This document shows, piece after piece, positions 52,245 to 60,363 of a stretch of 64,000 bases of DNA; positions within the stretch are counted from its first letter, which is position 1, and every line of letters starts with the position of its first letter. The notes under the pieces were generated by a model that saw only the letters and a program-made list of their open reading frames with translations, searched no databases and was not told the origin of the DNA. Origin of the DNA: Bacteroidales bacterium UBA2712 (GTDB lineage: Bacteria > Bacteroidota > Bacteroidia > Bacteroidales > Paludibacteraceae); contig DEKW01000017.1 of assembly GCA_002354055.1 (NCBI GenBank), positions 5,499-69,498 of the forward strand, read 5' to 3'. Position numbers and translations under genes: made by a program.

Positions 52245-53600
52245 TTATACTAAACCCTGCTCGACCATCGCATTGGCTACTTTCATGAAGCCGGCGATGT
52301 TGGCACCTTTGACGTAGTTGATATAGCCGTCCTCTTCGGTACCGTACTTGAGACAAGCTGCATGGATGTCCGCCATAATAGTACGGAGACGGGCGTCCAC
52401 CTCCTCTGCCGTCCATTTGAGACGCATCGAGTTCTGGGTCATCTCCAGACCGGAAGTAGCTACGCCGCCGGCGTTGGATGCCTTACCCGGGCTGTAGAGG
52501 ATCTTCGCGCCCTGGAAGATAGCAATCGCTTCCGGTGTCGAAGGCATGTTCGCACCCTCGGTAACGCAGAAACATCCGTTTTTAACGAGGATTTCCGCGT
52601 CGGCTTTCTCGATCTCGTTCTGGGTAGCACACGGCATGGCGATGTCGCAAGGGATACGCCACGGACGTTCGTTCTCGAAGTATTTCGCCTGCGGGTACTT
52701 GGTCACGTACTCTTTGATACGTCCGCGGCGGACATTCTTGAGCTCGAAGATATAATTAAGTTTCTCTTCATTGAGACCTTCTTCGTCGTAGATAAAGCCG
52801 TTGGAATCGGACATAGTGAGCACTTTGGCACCCAGTCGCATGGCTTTCTGTGCGGCAAACTGCGCTACGTTTCCTGCTCCGGAGATGCAGACACGCTTGC
52901 CTTCGAAAGACTCACCGCGGGTAGCCAACATCGCTTCTGCGAAATAGCAAGCGCCGTAACCGGTAGCTTCCGGACGCATGAGCGAACCGCCCCACATCTG
53001 ACCTTTACCGGTCAGCGTACCGGTGAACTCGTCACGGAGTCTTTTGTATTGACCGAACATGAATCCGATCTCACGACCACCCACACCGATGTCACCGGCG
53101 GGAACGTCTGTATCTGCTCCGATATGACGTTGCAACTCGGTCATGAAACTCTGGCAGAAACGCATCACCTCAGCGTCGGATTTGCCACGCGGCGAGAAGT
53201 CCGAACCACCCTTGGCACCACCCATAGGAAGGGTCGTGAGGGCATTTTTGAACGTCTGCTCGAAAGCCAGGAACTTCATGATAGAGAGGTTCACGGAAGC
53301 ATGAAAACGGATACCGCCTTTGTACGGACCGATAGCGCTGTTCATCTGCACGCGGAAACCGCGGTTGATCTGCACTTCGCCCTGATCATCCATCCACGGA
53401 ACGCGGAACATAATCACACGTTCGGGCTCGACGATGCGCTCCATCACCTTCTGCTCGCGCAGATAGGGATACGCCATAATCATCGGAGCTACCGACTCTA
53501 CAACTTCTTTGACAGCCTGGTGAAACTCGTTCTCTCCTGGGTTTTTCTTGATGAGGTCCGCCATGAAAGCGTCCACATACGCTTGGGTTTGTTTGTCCAT
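52245..53600 (-). CDS. gdhA: Glutamate dehydrogenase (NADP type)
   Basis: 451 aa hexameric-type GDH assimilating ammonia into 2-oxoglutarate. The substrate site PMGGAKGGSDFSPRGKSD lies near residue 123, and the catalytic Asp region AGDIGVGGREIGFMFGQYKR near 165. The Rossmann cofactor domain has VCISGAGNVAQFA near 238. KGANIAGFMKVANAM ends the protein. It has its own promoter and is followed after 1 bp by the double-receiver protein. Confidence 0.97.
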   Translation of the reverse strand: MDKQTQAYVDAFMADLIKKNPGENEFHQAVKEVVESVAPMIMAYPYLREQKVMERIVEPERVIMFRVPWMDDQGEVQINRGFRVQMNSAIGPYKGGIRFHASVNLSIMKFLAFEQTFKNALTTLPMGGAKGGSDFSPRGKSDAEVMRFCQSFMTELQRHIGADTDVPAGDIGVGGREIGFMFGQYKRLRDEFTGTLTGKGQMWGGSLMRPEATGYGACYFAEAMLATRGESFEGKRVCISGAGNVAQFAAQKAMRLGAKVLTMSDSNGFIYDEEGLNEEKLNYIFELKNVRRGRIKEYVTKYPQAKYFENERPWRIPCDIAMPCATQNEIEKADAEILVKNGCFCVTEGANMPSTPEAIAIFQGAKILYSPGKASNAGGVATSGLEMTQNSMRLKWTAEEVDARLRTIMADIHAACLKYGTEEDGYINYVKGANIAGFMKVANAMVEQGLV

Positions 53601-53663
53601 TGTTGTACCTTAATTTTAAAATTTTAAGCAAATTTACCTTTTTCGGCAAATTAAAACCGACCG

Positions 53664-53694
53664 CAAAAGTACAAAAAAAATCCTATATACGCAA
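53664..53694 (-). promoter_or_regulatory. Promoter for gdhA
   Basis: On the minus strand TTGC (53691-53694), 19-bp spacer, TACTTTTG (53664-53671), leaving a leader of about 55 nt. It is back-to-back with the lysS promoter. Confidence 0.65.
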
Positions 53695-53730
53695 GCGCGC
53701 AAACATTTTTTTTAAATTTATGTGGAAAAA

Positions 53731-53762
53731 TTTGCATATGTGACAAAAAAGTTGTAACTTTG
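53731..53762 (+). promoter_or_regulatory. Promoter for lysS
   Basis: TTTG (53731-53734), 20-bp spacer, TAACTTTG (53755-53762). The -7 element overlaps the TTG where the longest lysS frame could begin, so the true start must be the ATG at 53823. Confidence 0.78.
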
Positions 53763-53822
53763 CACCGTCATTTATATTTTGCGTTAATAGCGCCCTATAC
53801 GTCAATAAAAAAACAACAATAT

Positions 53823-55364
53823 ATGGAATTAAGCGAACAAGAACAAGTACGGCGGCAGAGTCTGCAGACGATGCGAGACATGGGGATTGATCCCTATCCT
53901 GCGGCCGAGTATCAAGTAACCGGTTTTTCGACCGATATTAAGGCCGGATTTGTAGATGAAGGTGAAGGCGTTTGGCACACGGGTGACACCGTACGTATCG
54001 CCGGACGTCTGATGTCCAAGCGAATCATGGGAAAAGCCTCGTTCATCGAGATCCAGGACTCCAAAGGACGTATTCAGGTCTATGTCTCCCGAGACGACAT
54101 CCAAGCACCCGTAGCAGAGGGTGAGCAGCCAACCACCGTCGAGCAGCAGATGTACAACGTCGTTTTCAAAAAACTGCTAGATATCGGCGATTTCATCGGT
54201 ATAGAAGGCTTCGTTTTCCGTACGCAGATGGGTGAGATTTCCGTGCATGCGAAGAAACTGACCGTATTGGCCAAATCGCTTCGTCCGCTGCCGATCGTCA
54301 AGTACAAAGACGGCGTAGCATATGACGGATTCAACGATCCCGAGCAGCGTTACCGCCAGCGTTATGTGGATCTCGTGGTCAACGAAGGTGTCAAGGATAC
54401 CTTCCTCAAACGCGCCACCATCCTCCGCACGATGCGTCAGGTCTTCGACGAGGCGGGTTACACGGAGGTGGAGACGCCTATCCTGCAGCAGATTGCCGGC
54501 GGCGCTTCAGCTCGTCCGTTCATCACCCATCATAACTCGCTCGACGTGGATATGTACCTCCGTATCGCGACCGAGCTCTACCTCAAACGCCTTATTGTCG
54601 GCGGTTTTGAGGGTGTATATGAGATCGGCCGTAACTTCCGTAACGAAGGTATGGACCGCAGCCACAACCCGGAGTTCACCTGCATGGAACTCTACGTACA
54701 ATACAAGGACTACAACTGGATGATGGGCTTCACGGAGCAACTTCTCGAGAAGATCGCCATCGCCGTCAACGGCACGACGAAAGTGCAGATCGGCGACCAT
54801 GAGATTGATTTCAAGGCGCCTTACCGCCGTCTGCCGATCCTCGATGCCATCAAAGAGAAAACCGGTCTTGACCTCGCTTCGATGAGCGAAGACGAGATCC
54901 GCGTGGAGGCAAAGAAACTCGGCGTAGAGGATACGGAGCACATGGGCAAAGGCAAACTCATCGACGAGATTTTCGGCGAGACCTGCGAGGGCACCTTTAT
55001 CCAGCCGACCTTCATCACCGACTACCCTGTGGAGATGTCGCCGCTGACGAAGATGCACCGCTCCAAACCCGGTCTGACCGAGCGTTTCGAGCTGATGGTG
55101 AACGGCAAAGAGCTGGCAAACGCCTACTCCGAGCTGAACGACCCGATCGACCAATACAACCGTTTCGTAGAGCAGATGAAGCTTGCCGACAAGGGTGACG
55201 ACGAGGCGATGGTGATCGACCATGACTTCATGCGCGCGCTCGAGTATGGTATGCCGCCGACATCGGGCATCGGTATCGGTATCGACCGTCTGGCGATCCT
55301 CATGACCGGTCAGCCGACCATCCAGGAGGTACTTCTTTTCCCGACGATGAAACCGGAGGCATAA
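53823..55364 (+). CDS. lysS: Lysyl-tRNA synthetase (class II)
   Basis: 513 aa from the ATG at 53823 (MELSEQEQVRRQSLQTMR), the normal length. An N-terminal OB-fold anticodon domain (residues ~40-160; TVRIAGRLMSKRIMGKASFI) precedes the class II core. Motif 1 is near residue 195, motif 2 is YEIGRNFRNEGMDRSHNPEF near 265, and motif 3 is GMPPTSGIGIGIDRLAIL near 480. It lies 1 bp before gpsA; lysS-gpsA-pgi appear to form one transcript. Confidence 0.98.
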   Translation: MELSEQEQVRRQSLQTMRDMGIDPYPAAEYQVTGFSTDIKAGFVDEGEGVWHTGDTVRIAGRLMSKRIMGKASFIEIQDSKGRIQVYVSRDDIQAPVAEGEQPTTVEQQMYNVVFKKLLDIGDFIGIEGFVFRTQMGEISVHAKKLTVLAKSLRPLPIVKYKDGVAYDGFNDPEQRYRQRYVDLVVNEGVKDTFLKRATILRTMRQVFDEAGYTEVETPILQQIAGGASARPFITHHNSLDVDMYLRIATELYLKRLIVGGFEGVYEIGRNFRNEGMDRSHNPEFTCMELYVQYKDYNWMMGFTEQLLEKIAIAVNGTTKVQIGDHEIDFKAPYRRLPILDAIKEKTGLDLASMSEDEIRVEAKKLGVEDTEHMGKGKLIDEIFGETCEGTFIQPTFITDYPVEMSPLTKMHRSKPGLTERFELMVNGKELANAYSELNDPIDQYNRFVEQMKLADKGDDEAMVIDHDFMRALEYGMPPTSGIGIGIDRLAILMTGQPTIQEVLLFPTMKPEA

Positions 55365-55365
55365 T

Positions 55366-56355
55366 ATGTACAGAAAAATCGCTATTTTAGGTTCGGGCTC
55401 ATGGGCTACTGCGCTGGCAAAGATTGTCATGCAGAACCAACCGGAGCTGAACTGGTTCATTCGTCGCCAGGAGGTGATCGATGAGTTCATCGCCACGGGC
55501 AAGAACCCGTCCTATCTCGGCGCCGCCAATTTTGACGTGAGCCGTATCCATTTCTCTTCGGATATCAACCAGACCGTAGCGCAGTCGGACGTGCTGATTC
55601 TCGCGATTCCATCGCCCTATGTGAAGCAATCGCTGACGAAGATCCGCCGCGACATGACCCATAAAGTGGTCATCTCTGCGGTCAAAGGTATGATCCCCGA
55701 TGAGAACGTCATCGTCACGGATTATCTGCATAACCGTTTCCGTATTCCTTTTGACCAACTGGGCGTCATCGCCGGTCCGTGTCACGCGGAGGAGATCGCT
55801 TTGGAGCGTCTCTCGTACCTCACTATCGGTTGTGAGAACAGGCAGAACGCGGAGTTGTGGTCCAAACTGTTTGAGACGCCATACGTCCACACTACCCTTT
55901 CCAACGATGTCATCGGCTTGGAGTACAGCTCCGTTATGAAGAATATCTACGCCATCGCAGCCGGTATGTGTCAGGCTTTACACTACGGTGATAACTTCCA
56001 GGCCGTGCTGCTGTCCAACGCCATCCAGGAGATCCAGCGTTTCGCGACCGCGATGAGCAATGTGCCGCGTGACATCACGGCTTCGGGTTATCTGGGCGAC
56101 GTCCTCGTCACGGGTTATTCGCAGTTCAGCCGTAACCGTCAGTTCGGTCAGATGCTCGGACTCGGCTATTCGGTCAAGGCCGCGCAGATGGAGATGGAGA
56201 TGGTAGCCGAAGGCTATTATGGCACGAAAGCCATCCATATGGCCAACGAGCGAATGCAGGTTGCCCTGCCGATCGTCGATGCCATGTACGAGATCCTCTA
56301 CAACCGCCAGAAGGCAAAACCGATTATCAAGTCATTAACTACTAAATTACAATAA
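55366..56355 (+). CDS. gpsA: Glycerol-3-phosphate dehydrogenase [NAD(P)+]
   Basis: 329 aa. Reduces dihydroxyacetone phosphate to glycerol 3-phosphate for phospholipid synthesis. N-terminal cofactor motif AILGSGSWATALAKIV, then AIPSPYVKQSL near residue 80, SAVKGMIP near 104, VIAGPCHAEEIALERLS near 132 and the catalytic Lys region SSVMKNIYAIAAGM near 190. The start follows the lysS stop by 1 bp. A UUCG-capped hairpin lies between its stop and pgi. Confidence 0.96.
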   Translation: MYRKIAILGSGSWATALAKIVMQNQPELNWFIRRQEVIDEFIATGKNPSYLGAANFDVSRIHFSSDINQTVAQSDVLILAIPSPYVKQSLTKIRRDMTHKVVISAVKGMIPDENVIVTDYLHNRFRIPFDQLGVIAGPCHAEEIALERLSYLTIGCENRQNAELWSKLFETPYVHTTLSNDVIGLEYSSVMKNIYAIAAGMCQALHYGDNFQAVLLSNAIQEIQRFATAMSNVPRDITASGYLGDVLVTGYSQFSRNRQFGQMLGLGYSVKAAQMEMEMVAEGYYGTKAIHMANERMQVALPIVDAMYEILYNRQKAKPIIKSLTTKLQ

Positions 56356-56373
56356 TCATGAAAGTTCGAGCTA

Positions 56374-56404
56374 GTCGAATGTAAGTTCGCTTACACAATT
56401 CGAC
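56374..56404 (+). other. UUCG-loop hairpin between gpsA and pgi
   Basis: GTCGAAT-GTAAG-TTCG-CTTAC-ACA-ATTCGAC has an inner 5-bp stem closed by a TTCG tetraloop and an outer 7-bp stem, with a 3-nt bulge on one side. There is no following T-run. The segment is richer in AGTTCG/TTCGA words than its surroundings. Confidence 0.65.
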
Positions 56405-56434
56405 GAAGCCGAAGTTCCAAAATTTGCTAAAATT

Positions 56435-57775
56435 ATGAAACTGTGTTTGAAGAACGCAGCGTGCTTTGTGGACGCCGCTGCTTTGAAGAAACTGGAGTCG
56501 CAAACCGAAGCCGCCAACCTCCTCTTGGAGAATGGTCAGGGAGCAGGAAACGACTACATCGGATGGGTACATCTACCCTCCTCTATCACGGATGAGTTCC
56601 TCGCTGAGGTTCAGGCTTCGGCAGACGAGTTGCGTCGTCGTTGCGAGGTGGTCATCGTTGCCGGTATCGGCGGTTCGTATCTCGGCGCACGCGCTGTGAA
56701 CGAGGCGCTCGCTTCGGCTTTCGATGCCTTCGTAGCCAAAGACCGCAAAAATCCCTATGTCGTTTATGCAGGCAATAACATCGGTGAGGATTACCTGGCA
56801 GAACTCATGGAGTTCCTCGCAGACAAACAATTCGGTATTATCAATATCTCCAAATCCGGTACGACGACCGAGACCGCGTTGGCTTTCCGTCTCTTGAAGA
56901 CCATGCTTGAGAAGCAGGTGGGCAAAGAGGAGGCGAAACATCGTATCGTAGCCGTTACCGACCGCGCGAAAGGTGCGCTCCGCAGCCTTGCGACCAAAGA
57001 GGGCTACAAGACTTTCGTCATCCCGGACAACGTGGGCGGACGTTTCTCTGTCCTCACGCCGGTAGGCTTGCTGCCGATCGCAGTAGCCGGTGGTGACATC
57101 AAAGCGCTCGTCAAAGGTGCGCAGGATATGGAGAAAGCGACGGATGTCAAAGTGCCGTACGCAGAGAACCCGGCTTGCCAGTATGCCGCTATCCGTAATG
57201 CCCTCTATCAGGGCGGAAAGAAGATTGAGATCCTTGTCAACTTCAACCCCAAACTGCATTATTTCTCCGAGTGGTGGAAACAGCTCTACGGCGAGTCCGA
57301 GGGTAAGGACCACAAGGCTATCTTCCCGGCTTCTGTGGACTTCACCACCGACCTGCACTCGATGGGTCAGTGGATCCAGGATGGCGAGCGTACGATCTTC
57401 GAGACCGTCATCTCAATCGAGAAGGCCAATAAGAAAGTGCTTGTTCCGATGGACGAAGAGAACCTCGATGGTCTGAATTTCCTTGCCGGCAAACGGGTCG
57501 ATGAAGTGAACAAGATGGCGGAACTCGGTACGCAGCTTGCGCATGTCGATGGCGGTGTGCCGAATATCCATATCTCCTTCGAGAAGATTGACGAGTACAA
57601 TATCGGTCAGTTCATCTATTTCTTCGAGCGCGGCTGCGGTATCTCCGGCTATGTGCTGGACGTCAATCCGTTCAACCAACCGGGCGTAGAGGCATACAAG
57701 AAGAACATGTTCGCTCTTCTCGACAAACCCGGCTACGAGGCAGAATCCAAGGCCATCAAAGAGAGACTTGGATAA
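56435..57775 (+). CDS. pgi: Glucose-6-phosphate isomerase
   Basis: 446 aa, the shorter Gram-positive/Bacteroidota type. Interconverts glucose 6-phosphate and fructose 6-phosphate. GIGGSYLGARAVNEAL near residue 78, NISKSGTTTETALAFRLL near 143 and the C-terminal signature FFERGCGISGYVLDVNPFNQ near 400 with GVEAYKKNMFALL are diagnostic. The 79-bp gap upstream carries a hairpin rather than a promoter consensus. A small TAATTG-CC-CAATTA palindrome includes its stop codon. Confidence 0.97.
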   Translation: MKLCLKNAACFVDAAALKKLESQTEAANLLLENGQGAGNDYIGWVHLPSSITDEFLAEVQASADELRRRCEVVIVAGIGGSYLGARAVNEALASAFDAFVAKDRKNPYVVYAGNNIGEDYLAELMEFLADKQFGIINISKSGTTTETALAFRLLKTMLEKQVGKEEAKHRIVAVTDRAKGALRSLATKEGYKTFVIPDNVGGRFSVLTPVGLLPIAVAGGDIKALVKGAQDMEKATDVKVPYAENPACQYAAIRNALYQGGKKIEILVNFNPKLHYFSEWWKQLYGESEGKDHKAIFPASVDFTTDLHSMGQWIQDGERTIFETVISIEKANKKVLVPMDEENLDGLNFLAGKRVDEVNKMAELGTQLAHVDGGVPNIHISFEKIDEYNIGQFIYFFERGCGISGYVLDVNPFNQPGVEAYKKNMFALLDKPGYEAESKAIKERLG

Positions 57776-57786
57776 TTGCCCAATTA
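57773..57786 (+). other. Palindrome covering the pgi stop codon
   Basis: TAATTG-CC-CAATTA starts at the TAA of pgi. It resembles in position the hairpins after tpiA, pyrH and frr. A terminator role is doubtful, as there is no T-run. Confidence 0.4.
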
Positions 57787-57853
57787 CGGTCTAATCGTTA
57801 GTGATTCGTTGGAAATAAGTTGGTTATTCGTTAGTTATTTCTACTACGATTAA

Positions 57854-59119
57854 CTACTGTGATTTAACGGAAGAAACGCCGATCAATCGGTCGTACCGCG
57901 CGCCGAAAGGACGCCAATAGACATAGACGGCGTATTCGTTTTCGGTCTGCCAATAACTACCATCCACTCGCTGGGTGGTAGTTTTTTGTTGTACCCCTTG
58001 ACTCTTGGCTCTTGACTCTTGACTCTTAGGTACAAACCAATACTGGAAATCATACCCACCCTGCTTTACCAAGGCCGTGAGCCAATAAACTTTGGCTTCC
58101 GCGTCATACTGCATGCGGTTGCGAAGGCTTAACTCATTACCGAAGATTTCTCCGCCGACATACAGCGCGCCGTCAAACCACGGCTGCTCCGCCGGAACGG
58201 TCCAATACACCCACATATACTCCGCTTCCGTGTCGCTGTCGTTCGTGCGCTCGGCGTTCACCACAAAACGGCCGTCGGAGTCAAACTCATGGATATATTG
58301 CCCTTTCGTGATCTCGTTCGGGAAGAGCAGCGCATGATAATCGCCCATCTCGTGATACACGCGGTCGATGCCGTAACCCGCATAGAAACAGGAGAAAGCA
58401 TCGAAATGGTGGTACTCGTTTCCCGCCTCGAAGATGAGCGCTTTGTTATTAATGTACCGTAGCCGGTTAGGCTCCACGAAGGTCGGTTGCGTCATCGTCA
58501 CCGCATTGTCCAATCGGTTATTTTGCGTCACCACCACCCGGAATTCTGAGGGCTGATAGCTATTAGCCAGATTCTGCAGGCTGACATCCACATCCACCTG
58601 CTGGTAACGCCCGTTGAACTCAATGTCCGTATTCGCGCGCACTTTCGTTTCGATCTTCACCAGCGGCTCCACCACGCAGAAATCCACTTCCGCCACGCGG
58701 TTATCAGGATTGCCGTCTTCGTAGATCGTCAAGCGGTAGTTGCCGCTCTTGGTAAGCGCCATCTCCTCGTTCGGAAAATCGAACCAATAATGCGTATATT
58801 CCCTGCTGGTATTGATTGAGTGCTCATAATTGGTAATGTCCCGCGTCGTAAATCCCCGCAGGTACTCGCTACTCAACAAATCGCCATCCATCATTTGTAC
58901 GGTATAGGTATAGAAATGAACGTCGTGGCTCATCTCATCGAAAGAGATATGCAAGGTGTTGTCCGGTTCGCTGCCGTCCACTACTCCATCCTCCAGCAGC
59001 AACACTTTTCGCTCCACGCGCAACGTGCGCACCTGTTCATTAAAGACATGCGTGTGCGTCTGCGCAAAAAGCCCCAACGAGAGGACACAAAAGACAAATA
59101 TAAATGCTATTTTCTTCAT
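57854..59119 (-). CDS. DUF5103 / type 9 secretion system plug protein
   Basis: 421 aa from the ATG at 59119, beginning with the signal peptide MKKIAFIFVFCVLSLGLFAQ. A start 12 bp further up would lie inside a TACCTTTG element. The N-terminal Ig-like domain (residues ~25-150; LRVERKVLLLEDG, YWFDFPNEEMALTKSGNYRLTIYEDG as separate segments) and the rest match the Bacteroidota DUF5103 family, whose characterised member plugs the SprA translocon of the T9SS. A heptamer repeat adds SQESRAKSQG near residue 370. It fits with secreted C10 proteases in the same window. Confidence 0.75.
   Translation of the reverse strand: MKKIAFIFVFCVLSLGLFAQTHTHVFNEQVRTLRVERKVLLLEDGVVDGSEPDNTLHISFDEMSHDVHFYTYTVQMMDGDLLSSEYLRGFTTRDITNYEHSINTSREYTHYWFDFPNEEMALTKSGNYRLTIYEDGNPDNRVAEVDFCVVEPLVKIETKVRANTDIEFNGRYQQVDVDVSLQNLANSYQPSEFRVVVTQNNRLDNAVTMTQPTFVEPNRLRYINNKALIFEAGNEYHHFDAFSCFYAGYGIDRVYHEMGDYHALLFPNEITKGQYIHEFDSDGRFVVNAERTNDSDTEAEYMWVYWTVPAEQPWFDGALYVGGEIFGNELSLRNRMQYDAEAKVYWLTALVKQGGYDFQYWFVPKSQESRAKSQGVQQKTTTQRVDGSYWQTENEYAVYVYWRPFGARYDRLIGVSSVKSQ
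57997..58024. repeat. Heptamer tandem repeat CTTGACT x4 inside the DUF5103 gene
   Basis: CTTGACT-CTTGGCT-CTTGACT-CTTGACT, read on the minus strand as KSQESRAKSQG, in frame near the C-terminus of the plug-like protein. Confidence 0.9.
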
Positions 59120-59128
59120 TTCCGACTG

Positions 59129-59248
59129 CAAAGGTACAAAAATAATGCCCGGAGCGTTCTCCCGTTAACGCGGGAGAAGCGGCCTCCGCCTAAGAGGGTT
59201 TTAACCTTTTTCGGTGCAAAGGTACAAAAATTATACCAATTATGCAAA
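59129..59248 (-). promoter_or_regulatory. Two TACCTTTG elements upstream of the DUF5103 gene
   Basis: On the minus strand one complete promoter: TTTG (59245-59248), 20 bp, TACCTTTG (59217-59224). A second TACCTTTG lies at 59129-59136, only ~10 bp from the start codon and with no matching -33. The distal one is the likelier promoter. If used, the proximal one would give a nearly leaderless mRNA. Confidence 0.6.
59164..59200 (+). repeat. 37-bp dispersed intergenic element, copy 2
   Basis: GTTAAC, then the core GCGGCCTCCGCCTA (59179-59192), then GGTT: the same organisation and identical core as 9303-9338. A second inverted repeat CTCCCG-TTAACG-CGGGAG overlaps its left end. Confidence 0.7.
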
Positions 59249-59263
59249 AAAAATGCTAAAAAA

Positions 59264-59295
59264 TTTGCACAATTCAATTTTTTGTTGTACCTTTG
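59264..59295 (+). promoter_or_regulatory. Promoter for the tRNA-Thr unit
   Basis: TTTG (59264-59267), 20-bp spacer, TACCTTTG (59288-59295). It is divergent from the DUF5103 promoter. The predicted transcript begins about 140 nt before the tRNA. Confidence 0.78.
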
Positions 59296-59441
59296 CACCC
59301 GCTTTTCGGAAAAACTACTCCCCGCATGGTTCCCTCGGGACACAAACTAGCGGAGTGTTTGTGGACCGAAGAGCGAGAGCACGGCGAAAATTCATATGAG
59401 CGACGCAGTCGCGAATCGTATTGAGCCGTAGCTCACGCGAT
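59296..59441 (+). ncRNA. Structured-looking leader before tRNA-Thr (uncertain)
   Basis: About 140 nt between the promoter and the tRNA with no convincing reading frame and several possible stems (for example GCGAC-GCA-GTCGC near 59400, GAGCCGTAGCTC near 59425). It could be just a processed leader, or a small RNA co-transcribed with the tRNA. Classified on position and base pairing only. Confidence 0.25.
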
Positions 59442-59514
<73 letters not shown>

Positions 59515-59522
59515 CACAAGAA

Positions 59523-59548
59523 ACCTCATCCTTTCGGGTGAGGTTTTA
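59523..59548 (+). terminator. Rho-independent terminator after tRNA-Thr
   Basis: ACCTCATCC-TTTC-GGGTGAGGT (9-bp stem with one G-T pair) followed by TTTT. It begins 9 bp after the tRNA and separates it from the HAD gene. Confidence 0.9.
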
Positions 59549-59577
59549 TAGCTTAAAAGCACAAATAACTCGCTATT

Positions 59578-60246
59578 ATGCAAACTATCCAACTGAACAA
59601 CGGCATTGAGATGACGATTATCTTTGACTTAGACGGCACGCTGCTCAATACGATTGACGACTTGGGCCATGCCTGCAATCACGCGCTGGAGGCTTGCGGT
59701 TTTCCGACGCATCCTATCGAGGAGTACCCGCGGTTGGTGGGTAACGGCGTGAATAAACTCATTGAGCGCGCCTTGCCGGAAGGAGAGAAGACCGAAGAGA
59801 CCGTACTCCGTGTGCGGGAGTTCTTTGTGCCCTATTACGATGCCCATAACTGCGATTATACCCACCCTTACGACGGCATCCCGGAACTGCTGGCCGCGCT
59901 TCAATCGCAAGGCCATCACCTCGCCGTTGCCAGCAATAAATACCAGGCAGCGACGGAGAAGATCGTCGCCCATTTCTTCCCCGGTATCTTTGACATCGTC
60001 CTCGGCGAACGCACCGGCATTCCCCGTAAACCCGATCCGCAGATTGTCAAGGATATTCTTTCAACATTAAACATTCAACATTCAACATTATATATCGGCG
60101 ACAGCCTTGTCGATCGTGACACTGCCGCCAATGCCGGCGTGCCTTTTGTCGCCTGTTCCTGGGGCTTCGTCCCGCGCGAGACTCTCGTCTCCGCCTCCTG
60201 TCCCCGCATCATCGACCGGCCCGCAGACCTGCTCTCATTCGTATAA
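59578..60246 (+). CDS. HAD-family phosphatase (phosphoglycolate phosphatase-like)
   Basis: 222 aa from the ATG at 59578; an in-frame ATG at 59611 (MTIIFDLDGTLLN) may be the true start. HAD motif I IFDLDGTLLNT, motif II LAVASNKY near residue 121, and motifs III/IV IPRKPDPQIV and LYIGDSLVDRDTAANAG. The helical cap places it in the Gph/PGP-like subfamily. Substrate not determined. A TCAACAT heptamer repeat encodes STLNIQHST just before motif IV, extending that loop. Confidence 0.88.
   Translation: MQTIQLNNGIEMTIIFDLDGTLLNTIDDLGHACNHALEACGFPTHPIEEYPRLVGNGVNKLIERALPEGEKTEETVLRVREFFVPYYDAHNCDYTHPYDGIPELLAALQSQGHHLAVASNKYQAATEKIVAHFFPGIFDIVLGERTGIPRKPDPQIVKDILSTLNIQHSTLYIGDSLVDRDTAANAGVPFVACSWGFVPRETLVSASCPRIIDRPADLLSFV
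60061..60088. repeat. Heptamer tandem repeat TCAACAT x4 inside the HAD gene
   Basis: TCAACAT-TAAACAT-TCAACAT-TCAACAT, in frame for STLNIQHST immediately before the motif GDS of the phosphatase. Confidence 0.92.
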
Positions 60247-60259
60247 AGCTTCCCTTCCA

Positions 60260-60276
60260 GGGCAATGCCATTGCCC
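60260..60276 (+). other. Hairpin after the HAD gene
   Basis: GGGCAAT-GCC-ATTGCCC, a perfect 7-bp stem with a 3-nt loop, 13 bp after the stop codon. There is no T-run directly after it. Confidence 0.55.
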
Positions 60277-60287
60277 GCTCCTTTCTC

Positions 60288-60350
60288 CCATTCAATCATT
60301 CCACCATTAAGCGGCTTGCCGCGTCACCATTTCACCATTCGCACCATTAT
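60288..60350 (+). repeat. CCATT-rich repeat with central palindrome, copy A
   Basis: CATTC/CCATT units on either side of GCGGC-TT-GCCGC. The 20-bp stretch 60321-60340 (GCGTCACCATTTCACCATTC) is identical at 62426-62445. Together the two copies flank the DUF4062-TPR gene as direct repeats. Confidence 0.8.
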
Positions 60351-60363
60351 ATATGTCTACTCG

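Noticed and set aside
53760..53822. Longer N-terminus of lysS from TTG 53760
   Set aside because: The TTG is part of the -7 promoter element and the added residues are not conserved.
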